DNA of 32,188 bases from Desulfobacterales bacterium (lineage in GTDB: Bacteria > Desulfobacterota > Desulfobacteria > Desulfobacterales > Desulfosalsimonadaceae), in NCBI GenBank assembly GCA_018399235.1, contig JAGYOX010000025.1, forward strand, positions 1 through 32,188. Direction: 5' to 3'. Below, piece after piece: positions 29,946 through 32,188 of this stretch (its first letter is position 1; each line of letters starts with the position of its first letter). The notes beneath the pieces are model-generated. The model was not told the origin of the DNA. It saw only the letters and a list, made by a program, of their open reading frames with translations, and searched no databases. A program made the translations under genes and the position numbers.

Positions 29946-31778
29946 TTATTCAATCTCCTCCAGAAACCGACTCTTAGGATTAAACTGGCCTTTCCTGAAA
30001 TCCGCCGAGGTGATATATAAAAACTCCTCGGCTCGGGTCATGGCCACATACATCAGACGCCGTTCCTCCTCAATGTCGGACGGCGTTTCTTTGGATTTCC
30101 AATGGGGAAGCAGGTTCTCCTCGCAGCCCACGACAAAGACGACGCAAAACTCCAAGCCTTTGCTGGCATGCATCGTCCCCAGGCTCACCATGTTATCCGC
30201 TTGCTCATCCTCAGATTTATCTTCCTTGATCAGTGCGGCCTCCTCAAGATAATCGATTAATGCATCGTGCTGAGATGCGGCATATATAAGCTGCTCAATA
30301 TTTTCCACCCGCGCCGTATAGTCATCATTGGTCTTGGCATATTGCCGCAGGTATTCCAAATAGCCGGTCCTGTCCAAAAGGGTCTCAATGGCGACTCCCG
30401 GCCGCTGCCTTGCGATCTCGTCAAGAAGCTCGAGTAGCTGCCAAAGCTGGCTACCGGCTTTTGAAGGCAGCGCTTTTTCCTCGATTGCCTGGCGGGCGGC
30501 CGCCTTGAGGCTTATATCGCTTGTCCGGAACCCGGCAATACGCTTTATCATGCCGCTGCCGATACCCCGTTTCGGAATATTAACAATGCGTTCAAATGCG
30601 GCATCATCTTTTTCAAACGCCGCCGCAGTCAAATAGCACGTGATATCCAGGATCTCTTTTCTTTCATAGAATCCTTTGCCGCCCAGCATCTGATACGGGA
30701 TACCGGCTGCGCGAAAAGCCTGCTCAAAGGGCAAAGAGCAGAATTTGGTTCGGTAAAGCACCGCCATCTGGCACCATTCAATCCCATCCTGACGAAGGTC
30801 TTGGATTTTATCGGCAACCCAACAGGCTTCTTCATCATCCGCGAAAAAATCGTAGCGTTCAACCACCCCCCCTTTTTTCTCCGAATAACAGGCTTTATCC
30901 ATTTTACTTGGGTTATTGGCAATCAGATGATTTGCAGTTTCAACAATTTCGAGCGCAGACCGATAGTTACGCTCCAATCGAAAAATTTTTGAAGACGAGT
31001 AGTTCTTCGAAAATGCCAAGAAATTATTGATGTTGCTCCCGCGAAACCCATAGATCGCCTGCCAGTCGTCCCCCACACAAAAAAGATTCCCATTCCCCAG
31101 TAAAAGCCGCGTCAACTCCTCTTGCAGATCATTGGTGTCCTGGTATTCATCCACCAAAATATAAGTAAAGAGCCGCTGGTACTGATTTCTTACCTCTGGA
31201 TAGTCTTTCAGTAAATCACGGGTTAAAAGCAGAAGGTTGTCAAAATCAACGGCATTTCTTGATTTCAACTCCTCCTCATAGCGATTGTAGATCTCAACCA
31301 TTCGAAACTGCTCAAACCGCTTTTGTCTACCAAAATACCGGGTGGGATAACCGGAATTTTTGGCATACGAAATATGGGCACGAATCGGATAGGTATGCTT
31401 TTTATCGATATTGAATTCCCGGAGAATATCCTGAACAAGCTTCTGCTGCTGATAATCCCCGAATATCTGCAGCGGCGGCTTAAAACCCAGTAAGTGGCAA
31501 TGCGCCTTTAAAATACGCAGGCAGGCGGAATGAAAGGTTCGCACCCAGGGAAACCGATTAATGGGATACCCGGTTGAGGAAACCAGCCGGCGTTTCATTT
31601 CATCAGCCGCCTTATTGGTAAACGTAATGGCAAGAATCCGCTCCGGGGAATACCCTTTCTGGACCAGATGGGCGATTTTTTCGGTTAGCGCCCGGGTTTT
31701 TCCGGATCCTGCGCCCGCCACCACCAAGGCAGCGCCCATATATTCGACAGCAGCTTTTTGCTGGTCAGACAGCTCCAT
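29946..31778 (-). CDS. UvrD/PcrA/Rep-type superfamily 1A DNA helicase
   Basis: An ATP-driven 3'-5' DNA helicase, likely in repair or replication-fork restart. The 610-residue protein has the Q-motif LSDQQKAAVE (3-12), Walker A AGAGSGKT (21-28), ITFTNKAADEMKRR, Walker B VDEYQDTN (209-216), FCVGDDWQAIYGFRGS, RLERNYRS, a motif V region MVSLGTMHASKGLEFCVVFV and motif VI RLMYVAMTRAEEFLYI near the C-terminus. It ends soon after motif VI, so it lacks the roughly 100-residue tail of E. coli UvrD and B. subtilis PcrA. Whether it is Rep- or PcrA-like cannot be decided from sight. The ATG has AGGAGA upstream. Confidence 0.94.
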   Translation of the reverse strand: MELSDQQKAAVEYMGAALVVAGAGSGKTRALTEKIAHLVQKGYSPERILAITFTNKAADEMKRRLVSSTGYPINRFPWVRTFHSACLRILKAHCHLLGFKPPLQIFGDYQQQKLVQDILREFNIDKKHTYPIRAHISYAKNSGYPTRYFGRQKRFEQFRMVEIYNRYEEELKSRNAVDFDNLLLLTRDLLKDYPEVRNQYQRLFTYILVDEYQDTNDLQEELTRLLLGNGNLFCVGDDWQAIYGFRGSNINNFLAFSKNYSSSKIFRLERNYRSALEIVETANHLIANNPSKMDKACYSEKKGGVVERYDFFADDEEACWVADKIQDLRQDGIEWCQMAVLYRTKFCSLPFEQAFRAAGIPYQMLGGKGFYERKEILDITCYLTAAAFEKDDAAFERIVNIPKRGIGSGMIKRIAGFRTSDISLKAAARQAIEEKALPSKAGSQLWQLLELLDEIARQRPGVAIETLLDRTGYLEYLRQYAKTNDDYTARVENIEQLIYAASQHDALIDYLEEAALIKEDKSEDEQADNMVSLGTMHASKGLEFCVVFVVGCEENLLPHWKSKETPSDIEEERRLMYVAMTRAEEFLYITSADFRKGQFNPKSRFLEEIE

Positions 31779-31831
31779 TTTATCTCCTAAAATTGAATTG
31801 TTTGTAAAATCATGTTTCTAAGCAACTTATC

Positions 31832-31866
31832 GGTTTAAGGTCTAAGGTTTAGGGCATAAGGTTAAA
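31832..31866 (-). repeat. Heptamer array 3 (five units)
   Basis: Five adjoining 7-bp units on the plus strand: GGTTTAA, GGTCTAA, GGTTTAG, GGCATAA, GGTTAAA. They are the complement of the ACCYTNN family at 12760-12808, written from the other strand. Confidence 0.75.
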
Positions 31867-31890
31867 AAAATCAAGAGTTTAGCCATGTAG

Positions 31891-31915
31891 GGCGGATAAA
31901 CAAAGCGCATTTGTC
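31891..31915 (+). repeat. Decayed REP-like hairpin
   Basis: GGCGGAT (31891-31897) and ATTTGTC (31909-31915) pair along all seven positions as RNA when G-U pairs are allowed. They flank AAACAAAGCGC in the context TAGGGCGGATAAACAAAGCGC. It resembles known REP sequences of the TAGGGCGGATAAGC type. One copy only. Confidence 0.45.
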
Positions 31916-31956
31916 AATTCCTGATCGGTTTATCGAGATTTGTACAGTCAATGTAG

Positions 31957-32031
31957 TGGAAGGCTTTAGCCTTCCATTGGACGCGGTTTGTTACATCGGC
32001 CGCTTCTGCGAATGACGGGCTAAAGCCCGTC
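31957..32031. repeat. Head-to-head REP-like palindrome pair
   Basis: TGGAAGGCT-TT-AGCCTTCCA (31957-31976) and GACGGGCT-AA-AGCCCGTC (32014-32031) are perfect short-loop hairpins with a shared GGCTTTAGCC core. Their outer flanks, GTAGTGG and the reverse complement of GTCTCTAC, are related, so the second is an inverted version of the first, as in BIME-type REP pairs. Confidence 0.7.
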
Positions 32032-32050
32032 TCTACATCGAATTTACCAT

Positions 32051-32110
32051 AAAAGTTACTTTTAAACTCGCTCCCGGTCCCAGCCCTCGGCCCGGGGGGA
32101 ACACTTCCAA
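32051..32110 (-). repeat. GC-rich palindromic element, copy B
   Basis: The reverse complement reads TTGGAAGTGTTCCCCCCGGG, then a GGGACCGGGAGCGAG-like core and TTTAAAAGTAACTTTT, matching copy A (12517-12571) with a few substitutions and a small insertion. Confidence 0.75.
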
Positions 32111-32188
32111 TTATGCTCACAACCTTCTGCCGCGTCAACCGCTTTATCCTCGCCAGAGAAAAGCCGCCTAATTTTTATTCATAAACAA

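Larger units (their letters stand above)
31779..32188. other. Repeat-filled gap at the window end
   Basis: About 410 bases upstream of the helicase gene without a credible gene. It holds a heptamer array (31832-31866), a decayed REP-like hairpin (31891-31915), two head-to-head REP-like palindromes (31957-32031) and copy B of the GC-rich element (32051-32110). A 74-residue open frame at 31914-32138 (minus) lies entirely in these repeats. The last 75 bases show nothing recognisable. Confidence 0.7.

Noticed and set aside
31914-32138. 74-codon minus-strand open frame at the window end
   Set aside because: Made wholly of REP-like hairpins and the GC-rich repeat; no independent support as a gene.

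Overview
The window looks like a chromosomal segment from an anaerobic Desulfobacterota bacterium, probably Desulfobacterales or a close relative. This is inferred from gene content, not from a phylogeny. The pointers are a split F-type ATP synthase operon with two b-type subunits, an acyl-CoA dehydrogenase carrying a rubredoxin tail, a DUF362/ferredoxin protein, and short dispersed repeats in the intergenic gaps. Nearly all genes lie on the minus strand. Only the DUF362 protein and a small winged-helix protein (with its possible leader peptide) are on the plus strand. No prophage, transposase gene, CRISPR array, tRNA or rRNA was seen.

Layout by position. 139-3014: tyrS and rny. 3334-5034: a good 6S RNA candidate beside zapA, then a ZapB-like coiled-coil protein, a GlmU-like nucleotidyltransferase lacking the acetyltransferase half, and the terminator of the ATP synthase operon. 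5063-10970: atpC-atpD-atpG-atpA-atpH-atpF-atpF', read right to left from a promoter near 11080; the a and c subunit genes are not here. 11215-12312: rodA alone. 12313-12939: a repeat-filled gap. 12940-15468: a DUF362 ferredoxin protein convergent with an acyl-CoA dehydrogenase. 15520-21502: glnS and the rod-shape cluster mrdA-mreD-mreC-mreB. 21608-24844: a cytoplasmic serine hydrolase, an LD-carboxypeptidase and a GGDEF-PilZ protein. 25230-29329: pyrG, an exported protein of unknown function, and eno. 29460-31778: a possible 22-codon leader peptide, a small winged-helix protein and a UvrD/PcrA-type helicase. 31779-32188: more repeats.

Functionally the window is mostly housekeeping. It covers cell elongation and division (mreBCD, PBP2, RodA, ZapA/ZapB), murein turnover (LD-carboxypeptidase, possibly the serine hydrolase), energy conservation, two aminoacyl-tRNA synthetases, RNA turnover (RNase Y) and central metabolism (CTP synthase, enolase). 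The cell-envelope theme recurs across three separate blocks.

I found no clear new multi-gene system. The unusual material is between genes. Two 162-bp MITE-like copies, in inverted orientation and each with a 9-bp target-site duplication, bracket pyrG and the exported-protein gene. Three arrays share one degenerate 7-bp unit, and one of them ends exactly at a start codon. A GC-rich palindromic element occurs twice. Two REP-like hairpins sit head to head. Between eno and the winged-helix gene lie back-to-back promoters with overlapping -10 boxes, followed by the possible leader peptide.
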